Shown here piece by piece: positions 25,022 to 36,388 of a DNA stretch of 64,000 nucleotides (within the stretch, counting starts at the first letter, position 1; each line of letters starts with the position of its first letter). Source of the stretch: Sapria himalayana (lineage: Eukaryota > Streptophyta > Magnoliopsida > Malpighiales > Rafflesiaceae). The stretch is from assembly GCA_029783825.1 (NCBI GenBank), contig JAREIK010008118.1, positions 1 through 64,000 of the forward strand, in the 5' to 3' direction. The translations under genes were made by a program, and so were the position numbers. The notes beneath the pieces are model-generated. The model did no database searches. It was not told where the DNA came from and saw nothing but the letters and a program-made list of their open reading frames with translations.

Positions 25022-25939
25022 CACTACTAAAATTCACAGTATTACCGACCAATTATTTGGTTGGAAATTTGGTGTTTTTTGGTCGATAAACCTAATACCA
25101 AACAATTTACCAATCAAAATATTTGGTTGCAATTTTGCTCATCGCTAAACTTTTTATCAACAAAAAATTAGTCAGTCGAAAAATTACCGGCTATTTATCA
25201 ATTCTCTACCGACAAAGATTTATCGACTTTAATCTGATAATTTACTGACAGAATAAATAAGGTCGGAACATGGTCTCCAATTGCTCGGTAATTACCGAAC
25301 ATTTGGAGAGCATTTACCAACAAACAAAATTTGATGATATTCTGACCATTTTTTGACCAAAAGAATTAGGTTGGTAAATGGTCTCCAAATGGTCGGTAAT
25401 CATCAACAATTTACTTACCATTTATCGATAAATAATTTTCGATGATATTCCCACAATTTTCCAAACAAATGCATAAGGTCGATAAATGGTCACAAAATGG
25501 TCAGTAAAAGCCTAAAAAATTGCAACAAAAAACAGACCAAAATCTTTTAAAATCATTGGTCAATAATTGATCTATAGAAGAATTACCAATCATTCGGTGA
25601 CCTTTTACCCACCATTGATATTAAAAACTTTTGGTCAGTTTGGTCATAATTCTGTCGGCAATTACTGACCTAATTTTATTTTGTTATATTCTTTAGTTGC
25701 TACAGAACTAGAACATAAAACAAAAAGAACAATCATTTTGCTTCCAATTTTGATTCAGCTTCTACAGAAACATTTATAGATAAAACAACAAAATAAAAGT
25801 CCAATTAACTCTAGCAAGCAACTATATATTCTATATATATATATTAAAAATATCAAGAAAAAATAAAAAAATAATATCCAAAATCAATGCTTAAGGTATT
25901 GAAAAAAAATGTTTGTAATACACTCAATCATCCATCCTA

Positions 25940-27770
25940 GTTTCATAATAGTTATCCTGTGATGTTTTTGATCAACATGGTGAGATGTCTAGTACTGGGC
26001 TAGAGATGTCTGCTACTGCTAGTCCTGATGTGGTTGCTGCAGGTGCTGTTGTAGGTGATGGAGTTAGATGTCGTAGTTGGAAGCATTACAATGAACAATC
26101 TGAGGTAGAATCATCAAGGTTTGAATTGTAGTTCCTCCTTTAAACTGACTTCGTTCCGTCGTAAGCTAGGTCAAATGCATACATAATCACCACCTATCAT
26201 CTTCATAGTCGATCAAGAGTCGCTCGGTTAATCGCCAACTCGAAACTATATTCGAATTTAGCATATCGTGCTGAAATTCCTCCATCTTCGAGAATAAATT
26301 CGAAGCTGGGTCATGAAATTAAGCTTCATAGTCTGGACATCTATGAGAAGTAGAATGGTGATGTCGTATGACTGAAACCATAGACGGGTATCCTTCTGCT
26401 TGCAATCAACAGCCATATACCAAATGTGATTTTGGCAGCAACTGGTGGAGACTTAATGAATGAGAACTATAAGTTGCACCATCACATGAACCTTGACAGT
26501 AGACTTGGAATACGCTTGAGGCAGAGCAGCTAAAATTTCCTCATATCTCACCTAATAAAAAAGCACGTAAAGTATTTCAATTTTATTCAAACAAAAAAAA
26601 ATTAATTTTTTAATTAAACTTACATTTGCTACACGAGATCTCGGATCAACGAAAGTATGATCATCAGGAGGCCTTCATGTGCGTGTATCTAAATAAGTGA
26701 GGAGCACTAGGCTTCTTACCTTCCTTGCGTGTCTATAATTACACACAGTACATACTTTAAATTTTATTGAAAAAAAAAATCTTTATAAGAAATGAAATTT
26801 AAGCATAATTGAACACAATTCACAAAGTAATAAATATAAAAAGTATAAATTAGAAATAATACCAATGCTCATTCGTGCTCACACAAAGAGTGAGATCCAC
26901 AAGTGTGTGTAAACATGCCACTACCCGCCCTAACCCACTCTGATCATCGATTGCCGCTCTATTTAGCACACCTCTTCCTAAAATCCAAATCTTCCCATAT
27001 GCTCTACCACTCCTCAAAAATATGATCCTAGACACTCAAATCTTTTTCTTTTTTCTTGAGTCATTTATCTTTGATCTCATACACGGTGTCTTTATACCGA
27101 CTATCAGCATGTTTGTAGACACACTTTTGACCGACACCTTTGGCTGTGTCCACATGTTAAACTTTCTACAATTATAAATAAACAATATTTAATCAGTGAA
27201 CAAAAGAATAAATAAAAGATGTAAAAAATTTTAGGTAGTAATATTTACCTTACATTCTCTCCAAAGCATCATTTGGTTTTTATGTGTTAGTGACTTCCAA
27301 TTTTGTCTATTAGGTTTGAAGGACTTCCAGAAAAATTGTTATTAAAACCCTAGAAATGGAACCAGATGGCTCTAACTTTGTCATGTAACAAAAAATATAT
27401 TAGCAAGTAAGAAATAATTTAATTAATTAATAATAATTTGTTAAGTTTTATATCTTACGGATTATCAATTGTTGGATCAAAATGAGTAATAGGGAAAGTC
27501 TCATCTATAGGATGCTCTAAGAAAGATTCTCCAACATCTCCATCCTTTCCCTCCAACGTCGTTTGATCATTCATCAAAATCTCATGACCATTATATGGAT
27601 CAGTTATTAGATGCTGCTACTGCAGTATCATTCACAACCTTCTCGACTTCTGTAGCGTCTTTATCACCCATGACCTTCTACCAGTTTCAGGCATACCTTA
27701 GGTCGTGCTACCTATACCATAAACTTATATGACCTTGCAATGTGCTGCATCTTTCTCTTCCACGTGTCAT
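25940..27770 (-). pseudogene. TNP1-like protein of element B, degenerate
   Basis: The likely start is the minus-strand ATG at 27770 (MTRGRERCSTLQG), aligning with MAHGRGRGSML in element A. The segment around 26850-27100 contains the region equivalent to 7090-7370 of element A, with VSTNEHW at the end. Near 26640-26720 the minus strand reads the HMKAHDD-like block. The C-terminal Ala/Thr/Ser-rich tail is around 25990-26060. Stops and frameshifts throughout. The end coordinate is approximate. Confidence 0.7.
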
Positions 27771-27842
27771 ACCTATAAAAATACATAAGGCAATGAAAAT
27801 AAACAAAATAATTAACAATTAAAATAACATAAAACTCATTGT

Positions 27843-30385
27843 TTACTCATTCTCATCAGAATCATCCAAATCTGCCTCGTCTTCTTCTTAGATGTTGTAA
27901 CATCATTGTCAAACTCCTCTTCATCACTCATTTCTTCCTCATAATCAATTAAATTTTCATCACATCTACATATCCACTTGTATCCATCTCAGAAGATGAG
28001 ACTAAAAGGACGTCTTCGTCCCCCACCACTTCTTCGATTATACCATCATTGTCATCAATTTGAAAAGTTGGTAGTATGAAATCAGTACTTGGTGATGCGG
28101 AGATGACAATTTGAGCCATTGCTTTTATCTTTCACATAGCTTTCCAATCCTTTCTAGGACCAGTCCGACCCATTTATTAACAATATTAAACCTGTGATGC
28201 TTGTACTGCTAAGACAAAAGGTTCATACTTGTTGAATCATTTATTATCATGCACATCGACAAGTTTATATCGAGGATGGACAATAATACCAACATGTGGT
28301 ATTGGATCGAACCATTCACATTTGAATAACATAGTTTTTAACTGGGAGGGCTTAAAATTATTACTTGATCACTTCGACCAGAGTTCCAAAATAGTCATAT
28401 TTAGATTCATTGTATATAGATCCTTTAATGCATACCCCCATATTGTCTGTTGCTCGGTAGCTACCATATGATTTAGTGTAAAATTTAAAACTATTCACAT
28501 AGTAACAATTGTACATTCTAACCTTTCTTAGGGGACCTTGTGCTATACTTCGAATATAATGATTAGAAATTTATTTGCAAGATTATGAACCTGTAATTAT
28601 AATCAAGTGGATTATTTAGATTACAATTACAAATTTTTATTAGAATAATGCAATTATTTTGTGATTTTTACTATAAGTAAACATATGTATTTTTCAAAAA
28701 ATGATGGAAATTTTTTCTCCATCACGGCATTGATTACTTATTCATTAATGATTAGAAACTCCTTACATTTATCTTTAACAAAATCACTAAAAAAAATTAA
28801 AAATAATTCATACATTGATAGGAAATAGTAAATTATTATGCATAATAGATGTCATTTGACTATTAGGAAAAACTTATTCAATGAATGGTTGAAGCTCTCA
28901 ACAATTCATTAGGAAATATAGATGAACTATAGTATATTTATAGTTTTCTAGATACCATTTCCCTTCAGCACCAATTGCTTTACTTAGAGGCTTGAAAATT
29001 TCAAACATTTCATTATCCACATTGTCATAAAGATAAATCTCATTCAGCTTTTCCATAAGTGGAAGAGTTGGATCACCTTCTTTGAAATAGAATGATGTGA
29101 AATTTATAGCCTCATCTATAATATGACCTATTGATATAGAACCCTCAACCTCAGACTTATTCATTATCATATGTTTTATTTTCCTCAAGTATCTACAAAA
29201 AGATTATTGAAATTACAAGTCATTTTTGTGTCTATATAAATAAATATATATATATAAAGAATTGGTTTTGTAAATTAATATTACCTTTCTGGAGGATACA
29301 TTCAATGATAATTGATAGGACTAGCAATCCTATCTTTGTAAGCCAAGTGCATTGAAAGATGTTCCATTGAGTCAAAAAAACTGGGAGGAAAGATTTTCTC
29401 AAGATTGCATAAGATAACTAGAATTTTTTCATTCAGATTCCTCAACTTCTCATTAGTCAATAAAGAAGTTAGTTGCTTGAAGAATAAAGAAATCTCAGTT
29501 ATCGGTGCTCATATTCTATTAGGCAGGAATTCTCGGAGAGCAATTGGTAACAATCTTTGCATGAATTCATGAAAATCATGACTCTTCATGCCAAACATCT
29601 TTAGTTTGTTCGCATCCACACATATCCCCTGATTAGAAGCATACCCATCTGGAAATCTAAGTTTTTTTACCCACTCCAACACAACCTTATTCTGTGATTA
29701 TTGAGAACAAATGGCACATCATGGTATTTATTGGTGACAAGATTTTTTGCAAATTGAGGACGACGACAATATTTATTCAACTCATCTCTTGACTTGTAAG
29801 TGTCCTTAGTTTTTTCTGGTATATTAAACACTATATTGAAAATATTGTCAAACAAATTCTTCTAGATATGCATAACATCAAGATTGTGCCTGAGCAAGTG
29901 TTCACATGTAGTGAAAATTTCAGAAAATACTTATTTTATTCCATCCACAAGTCTTAGATATTGCTGTATTCACAACCTCAACATCAAAATCTATCACCTT
30001 CCTCAACCCTCTGTTATTCAATCCCTACAGAATATCATCTTCAAATCTAACCCCTAAAAATTATTTAGTAATGTTTATATTTTTAATGAAGTCTTTGGCG
30101 TTACGTCGATACGAATGATTAATGGGCAAAATATTCTAATTATTGTCGAACCATTACTATCTTCTACTCATAATTAATCTAAAAGCATCAGAATCTCCAT
30201 ACAATGCAAACATGGCAACATACCAGTTGTACTCTATCCAGACATCATAGAATATGCTAGAAAGTTATTTATGGTCTACATGAGGATTGCGCGCATTGGA
30301 AAATTTTCCCATTTGGAAATATCATAAGTTTGAACCCTAACACCCCAAATACTTTTCAACTCTGCTATTAATGGTTGCAAGAAAT
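27843..30385 (-). pseudogene. TNP2-like transposase of element B, truncated
   Basis: Retains the C-terminal half of the transposase. The Transposase_21 part runs from about 30380, beginning at the FLQPLI position. A DUF4218-like region is at about 28898-29680 (VEGSISIGHIIDEAINFTSF, YLYDNVDNEMFEIFKP), nearly the same as element A residues at 5068-5330. A DUF4216-like region is around 28200-28480, and an acidic tail ends at the stop at 27843. Frameshifts and stops break it into frames of at most 96 residues. The first third of the gene is missing at the satellite junction. Confidence 0.85.
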
Positions 30386-30865
30386 AATTATTTATAGTTA
30401 TATGTTATTATACATATAGTATATATAGCTATAAATATTTTATATAGTTATACATAAAATATAAAGTTATAAATAAATATATAAATTTACATATATGTAT
30501 GCATAGTTACAAATATAGTTGTATTTAATTATAATGTTATATATTTATACAAATATTTATATATAGTTATACACCTAGTTAAAAATAATGTTGTATGTTG
30601 TTACACATGTAATTATACATATAGTTATATGTGGTTACACATATAGTTATACTTATATTTATACATGTAGCTATATATATTTTTCCATATAATTTTATAT
30701 ATGTTTACATATAGTTATATATAGGTATATATATGGTAAAATATATTTTTATATACTAATATATAAAATGTATATTTAATATATGTTGTTAATTATATTT
30801 TTAAATTTTAGTTATGTATAATATTTTATAGTTATACATATAGTCAAAGACAATTATTTATAGTT
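30386..30865 (-). repeat. AT satellite, inverted (left part)
   Basis: Reverse complement of the satellite at 421-2620 and 17070-18290 (AGTTATACATATAGTTATATG units). It begins where element B is truncated and is interrupted at 30866-30880 by the ARF1 retrocopy. It resumes at 31802. Confidence 0.8.
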
Positions 30866-31801
30866 ATATGTTTTTATACCCTTGGGATCCAATGGCAAAA
30901 AGACACAAAATAGAATATAAACAAGCTCGACTTACAATAGATCAGTGCAAAGTAAATGAGGTCTTGTATTTTAGGCATGTAATATATAAATATAAATATA
31001 ATTTGAATCCCCCTAGAACTAGATGATGTCATCCACATAATAGAACAAAACTTAGAGAAAGTAGGCAAAGATTAGATCCACATCTAGATATGTCAACGAA
31101 GTTTGTCTCATCCTGCTAAAATTATTTATGACTTGCTGGCAATCTAAGTGGAAAGCCAATCAAAACCCTAGTAGAGGCCATCGCCAGAGCTAGCATAGGT
31201 GCTCTGAATGTACCAATGGCATTGGCGAAGAGAGAGAAGTCCTAGCTTGTTAGTAATTTCAGTTGCATTCATAGCATTGAGAAGATCTCGCTTATTGAAA
31301 AACACCAGAAAAACTGTATCTCGAAACTTTTCCTCTTTTAAAAACCTATGCAACTTATCTCTAGCTTCAATAACACATTTTCTATCATTGTTGTCCACCA
31401 CAAATATGAGAAATTGGGTATTTTGGAGGTAATCCCTACAGAAAGGGTGAATCTTGTCTAGACCCCCAACATCCCACACAGTGAAATTGTTGTTTTTGTA
31501 TTCAATAGTCTCTACATTGAAGACAATAGTAAGAATTATGGTGCCAATTTCACCAAGCTTCAACTTATACAGAATAGTTGTCTTACCGCAAGCATCAAGA
31601 CATAGCATCAAAATCCACATCTCCTTCTTGGCAAATAGCCTATTGAATAGCTTTGTGAACATCAACTATATTTCTTTCACTAAACCTCAATCTCTTTGTC
31701 ATATGGAAGTAAAGAGATTTGATGAGAGAAAGAAACAAAATCAATATACCTCAAAAGATAGTCACCAGATAGGGAGTTCAACCTCTATATGTTCTTATAC
31801 C
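30866..31801 (-). mobile_element. ARF1 retrocopy insertion with 15-bp TSD
   Basis: The non-satellite insert is flanked by direct repeats ATATGTTTTTATACC (30866-30880) and ATATGTTCTTATACC (31787-31801), one mismatch. Uninterrupted satellite elsewhere contains this sequence once (reverse complement GGTATAAGAACATAT near 17378), so the repeat is a target-site duplication of LINE-like size. The insert holds a complete intronless ARF1 reading plus UTR-like flanks. No clear poly(A) tail remains. Confidence 0.75.
31126..31665 (-). pseudogene. ARF1: ARF1-like small GTPase, processed pseudogene
   Basis: ARF1 is the Golgi GTPase that recruits COPI coat. The reading is colinear and intronless: [16 protein letters not shown], then the P-loop CLDACGKTT (first Gly of GLDAAGKTT now Cys), DVGGLDK in place of DVGGQDK, NKRD for guanine recognition, and TYASSGDG for the SCAT/TCATSG region. 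The open frame stops at 31168 after GLY, but reading through gives stop-GFDWLST-stop-IASKS and a natural stop at 31126. Total is 179 codons against about 181 for plant ARF1. Two nonsense changes remove the last helix and the start lacks the myristoylated MGLSF. Many substitutions show decay. It was evidently copied from a spliced mRNA. Confidence 0.92.
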
Positions 31802-32345
31802 TATAGTATATATGAAATAAAAAATATAGTTATATATAGTTAACATATAATTATATGTAGATATATTCATACAAGTAGTTAAAAGTAGTTATACATAAAT
31901 ATATACAAAGTTATAAAAAAACATAGATTTAATTATATGAATACATACATGTATACATAGATACAAATATAGTTATATTTAATTATATAGAATATTACAT
32001 GGTTATACAAATTTTTATATATAGTAATATATATATAGTTATAAATATGTATGTAGTGAAAGATATTGTTATATATAACATTTTTATAGCTATACATTTA
32101 GTAAAATACAATTATATATAGTTATATATTATTATACATATGATATATTTTCTTAAAAATATAGTTATATAGAATTACACATATAGTTATATAATGTTAT
32201 AAAATTAAAAAAAAAAAGTTATATATAGTTATTTTTATAGTTATTAATATAGTTATAAAAATAGTTTAAATAGTTACAAATATAGTTAAATATAATTACG
32301 AAGAGTTCTATATTGTTATACAAATATTTATAAATAGTTACCTTA
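31802..32345 (-). repeat. AT satellite, inverted (right part)
   Basis: Continuation of the inverted satellite after the ARF1 insertion. The stretch at 31900-32030 is the reverse complement of 17150-17280 (matching ATAACTATATTTGTAACTA and TATGTATTCATATATTAA blocks). The satellite fades out near 32340. Confidence 0.78.
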
Positions 32346-33165
32346 TACTATGATAACAACATGCTCTCAAATGCCCAATTGAATTACACCACTATAAAGA
32401 AAGAACTTGTATCAACAATATTTTCTTTTGGCACGTTAATATCATATTTAGTGGGAACCAAAGTCATAGTTTATACTAAATATTCTATAATCAAATATTT
32501 CATAGAAAAGAAACATGTCAGGCCTAGATTGATTTGATAAATTTTACTATTACAATAGTATGAACTAGAGATATTAGATAAGAAATGCACATATAATCAA
32601 AATTAAAAATAGCTTATAAATAATAGAAAAAGAAGATAGAAGATTTGATGAAGAAGATATTAGATAGATTATTTTATTTGAACAAATTATAATATTGAAT
32701 AAAAATGTAACACCATGGTATGTAGTATTGAATGAACCTTATCATTGCAAGTAGTACTCTGATCAAAATTTGAGGCAAAGTGTTACAGATGAGAGATTAG
32801 CAATATCATGCAATAATGTCACTTTTTGCTCCAACTCTCACGAATTTGTGGAATATGTTAATATTTATGTGCCCAAGTATTTTTCTTCTCTAAATTAATG
32901 TTGATATTTATATATATATATGCATTAATATATATGTGCATATACACTACCCTACACATACACACATTTATACATCCATATACATTACTATACATTATAT
33001 ATCTACATACACATTTTTGTACTTTTGTAAATATTCACACATGTATCTACATTTTCATAGTTGTGTGTATGTACTTGTATGCATGCACATACTACTATAC
33101 ACCCACAAAAACACACACATATACCTATATACATAATGTATTTTTAAAGTTACACATGAAATTAT

Positions 33166-33212
<47 letters not shown>

Positions 33213-34960
33213 GTTTTTAAAATTTTTTGATTTTGAAAATTTAATTAAAATAAAGTATTATATATTGTACACAATGTATAAAATATTCTAAATTTTTATA
33301 TTTAAAACAAATATTTGTGTGTGGGTATATGCGCGTGTGTGTGTATGAAGCATATTAATGTATAAGATGAAATTATGAATTAAATATATGAGCTTCTATT
33401 TTATTCACATAGTTGTTTTTTAATATTTATATTAAAATAACTATCATTATACTAATATAAATAAATGAAGTTGGCATATTTGTAAATTATTTTATTTTTA
33501 CAATCATGTTAAAATTGAAAATATAGTTCATAAATAGATAATATTCTTTTTGTTTTTCTATATAATTTTTTTATTAAATTATTAATGTCTATGAATAAAT
33601 TTTTACCTGTTATTTATTGTTATTAATAAATTTTTAGAAATTTTAAAATTTAAACAAAAATAATGTAGTGCATATATAAAATGTTTTTAATATTTAGTAA
33701 AATATCAATTATTTCTTTAATTATGTTCAAACAAAATAGATTACAATATAAATATATGAATAAATTTATTTACAATTAATTATTTTTTTATTTTATTCAA
33801 AAAATATAAATGACTATATAAATATATGAATTTGTTTTTTAAAATAATTATTTTTAATTTTTTTTTCAAATTGAATACATGACAATGTTTTTTTTTGTAA
33901 TTAATAAATACATTTCAAACATTGTTTATTTATAAAATATATAACATATTGCATATGATGAGGTGCAATTTTTATTTTGTAAATAAATTTTATTTTTAAT
34001 GTTTTATCTTTGTAAATGAAACTACATCACATATATATTTTAAAAATTTTTTATAATGTTTATTTCACAGACATATTGTTATTTGTTTTGAAATTTAGAA
34101 CATAAATTTTAACAAATGAACATTTTATTAGAAATCAAATTAAGTTAAATGATATTAAGTGAAACAAAAATACAAACCCTAAACATATTAAAGCTTAATG
34201 ATTAATCCAAACTAATAAAAATACAATAAAAATACATTTAAGGTTGAAAAGAGTAATTTTAAGTTCCTAAAATATTTAGGAAAATGATAAAGATTTATAC
34301 ACTATCCAAAAAATTATATGAATGACATGAATGATATGAATGGATATTAAGTTTCTGAAGGATGTAGTTATACATGTTGTAGATGTAGTTATATATGATG
34401 GACACCAATAGATATTTAGGGTTACTCCTAATGACCTAACGTGATCCAGAATCTTATTTGGGTATGATTTCCACCTCACATTGGTCCAACTACATCCATT
34501 CATAGGTTTGATTTGTTGGTATAATGGTAGAAAGCTTTGTTTAGAGGTTTGAGGATGTAGAAAATGTCTAGTTCTTATTAAAATTATCATTTCTAATAAT
34601 TTTAAAATATGAGTGTGTACTATTGCTTTTCGGGCATGCTTTGCATGTGCTTCTTATTAAAGTGGAAAACAATAGTCTTATTTTGCATTTTTTTCTTTAA
34701 ATAAAACAATAATTCAAAAAGAAGGATTCTACTGGTAGAAGCTGATGATCACTCCAATTGGGGCTCCTTCAATTTTCGAAGCTTTCATGTTCAATACGAT
34801 GGTTCATGTTCGTGCCGAGGTGGATCATTTTCATTCTTCAGTAATAAATTATCAAGGTCGAGACTTGAGGTGGGTCATTATTTTTAGTTTATGTTTTTTT
34901 ATCTTAGGAAGGTGTGATATAGAATCATGGCTATGATTTCTTCACTAGTGACCATAAAAG
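32346..34960. other. AT-rich sequence without recognisable genes
   Basis: Holds a TA/CA-rich low-complexity region (32893-33130), a (TA)n(TG)n microsatellite (33163-33207) and about 1 kb of featureless AT-rich DNA. Frames of 63-110 codons (for example 34276-34590 minus, 34745-34936 plus) match no family I know. A CACTATAAAG at 32390 could be a 5' CACTA terminus for the element ending at 35506, but flanking bases do not form a matching 3-bp duplication. Confidence 0.4.
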
Positions 34961-35506
34961 CTAGGGGAGAGAAATGAACATCAATTTCATGAATAGATGA
35001 TACTTTATGCAAAGTCGTTAGATGTATTGATTAAGATGTAATAAAATTTTGTTATGTTTTTGTTTTAACAATGTAATATATAGTATCAAAAAAATTTATT
35101 AATTGCTTTTATATTTTGTTAATTATAAATTATGGCTTTTAGTTTATGTTTTTATTTAATTTAATATAAAAACGTAAAAATATGTAATCAATTTTTTTGT
35201 AAAAAAATAAAATAGTAAAAATAATTTTGGAATGAAAATAGCTAGGAATTTTTCCCTGAATAATGTAGCTAGGGACTTTTCAGTAAATCTAAAATACGAT
35301 CAAAATTAGCAAGGGAAAAAATAAATTTAGTTAAGAATTTTACGTCATTAAAACCTTTTTGATAGAGAATTTTTTGAACATTAATTTTTTGCGATGAGCA
35401 CATTAATTTTGGAAAACGTCGGTCATTAATCCATCATTTTTTTAGCAACACGTAATCCTATTTAGTTAGGAAATATTTCCAAGTTATTTCGGATTTTTTT
35501 GTAGTG
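34961..35506 (+). mobile_element. TAGCTAGGG-family CACTA 3' end, copy 2
   Basis: Aligns with copy 1 (21710-22113) from GGGAGAGAAATGAAC onward, including a TTTTGTTATGTTT block and TAGCTAGGAATTTTTCCC repeats. It ends TTTTTTTGTAGTG (35494-35506), a CACTA terminus read outward. A diverged TATC array begins within a few bases. Confidence 0.75.
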
Positions 35507-36388
35507 ATATATATTTGACTATCTACATAATAGTATATCTATCAATCTATTTATCTAAATATTTGTCTATCTTTCTTTCTACCTATATATCTACATATCT
35601 ATATATCTATCTAAGAATCTATTTTTCTATTTGTCTATTTACCTATCTATCTTTTAATCTATCTATCTATGTATATATCTATCTATCTATATGTCAATTA
35701 ATCAATCAATCTATCTTTCTATCTATCTTTTTTTCTAGTTGTGTATGTATCTATTTGTCTTTTTGTCTGAATCTCTAATTACCTAATTTTATATCATTGT
35801 AATTGTCAAACTATATATCTTTCTATCTGTATATCTTTCTAACTATCTAAATTTTTTCAGTCCATCAGTCTATTAGTCAATATATATATATATCTTTCTA
35901 TTTATATATCTATCTATCTGTCTATCTATCTTTCATCCTATTTCTTTATCTATTTGCATATTTGTCTATATGTCTATTTGAATATTTGTCTATTTGTCAA
36001 TACATCTATTTTACTAACTATCTAACTATTTAACTATCAATCGAACAATCAATCTAACAGTCTATCTATTTATCTATCATTATATCTATCTTCTTATCTA
36101 TCTGTCTGTCTGTCTATCTATCTTTCTGTCTATCTATCTATCTATACATCTATTTTTTGGTTATCGATCGGTCTATCTATCTATCTATCTATCAATATAT
36201 ATTACTATTAGTATATATGTATATGTGCCTTTATATCCATCTCCCTATCTACCTATTTTTTTTATCTGACTAACTTTATTTTTTCTATTTGTCTATCTAT
36301 CAACCATTCTATCTATCTCTTTCTCTTTCTATAAGTCTATTTATCTATCTATCTATCTATTTATATATTTTTCTATCTATATGTCTAT
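35507..36388 (+). repeat. TATC tetranucleotide array (left part)
   Basis: Diverged CTAT/TATC repeat starting just after the CACTA terminus at 35506 and interrupted at about 36389 by a LINE. The array continues at 39447. Confidence 0.95.

Larger units (their letters stand above)
25022..30385 (-). mobile_element. CACTA element B, 5' truncated
   Basis: Its 3' terminus is CACTACTAAAATTCAC at 25022, inverted relative to element A. Subterminal ACCGACC/GGTCGGTAA motifs follow (25022-25690), then a TNP1-like gene, then a TNP2-like gene, all minus strand and closely similar to element A. It lacks everything upstream of the middle of the Transposase_21 region. The homology stops near 30385 and inverted AT satellite begins. 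Confidence 0.87.

Noticed and set aside
31208..31843. Plus-strand frames of 74 and 129 codons over the ARF1 region
   Set aside because: They are antisense shadows of the ARF1 retrocopy and its 5' flank.
33163..33207. TA/TG alternating tract as a functional Z-DNA or regulatory site
   Set aside because: It is an ordinary (TA)n(TG)n microsatellite with no nearby gene to regulate.
32390..35506. Complete TAGCTAGGG-family element starting at CACTATAAAG
   Set aside because: The candidate 5' end matches only the first few bases of the terminus, has no family subterminal repeats next to it, and the flanking trinucleotides differ (CAC against ATA).
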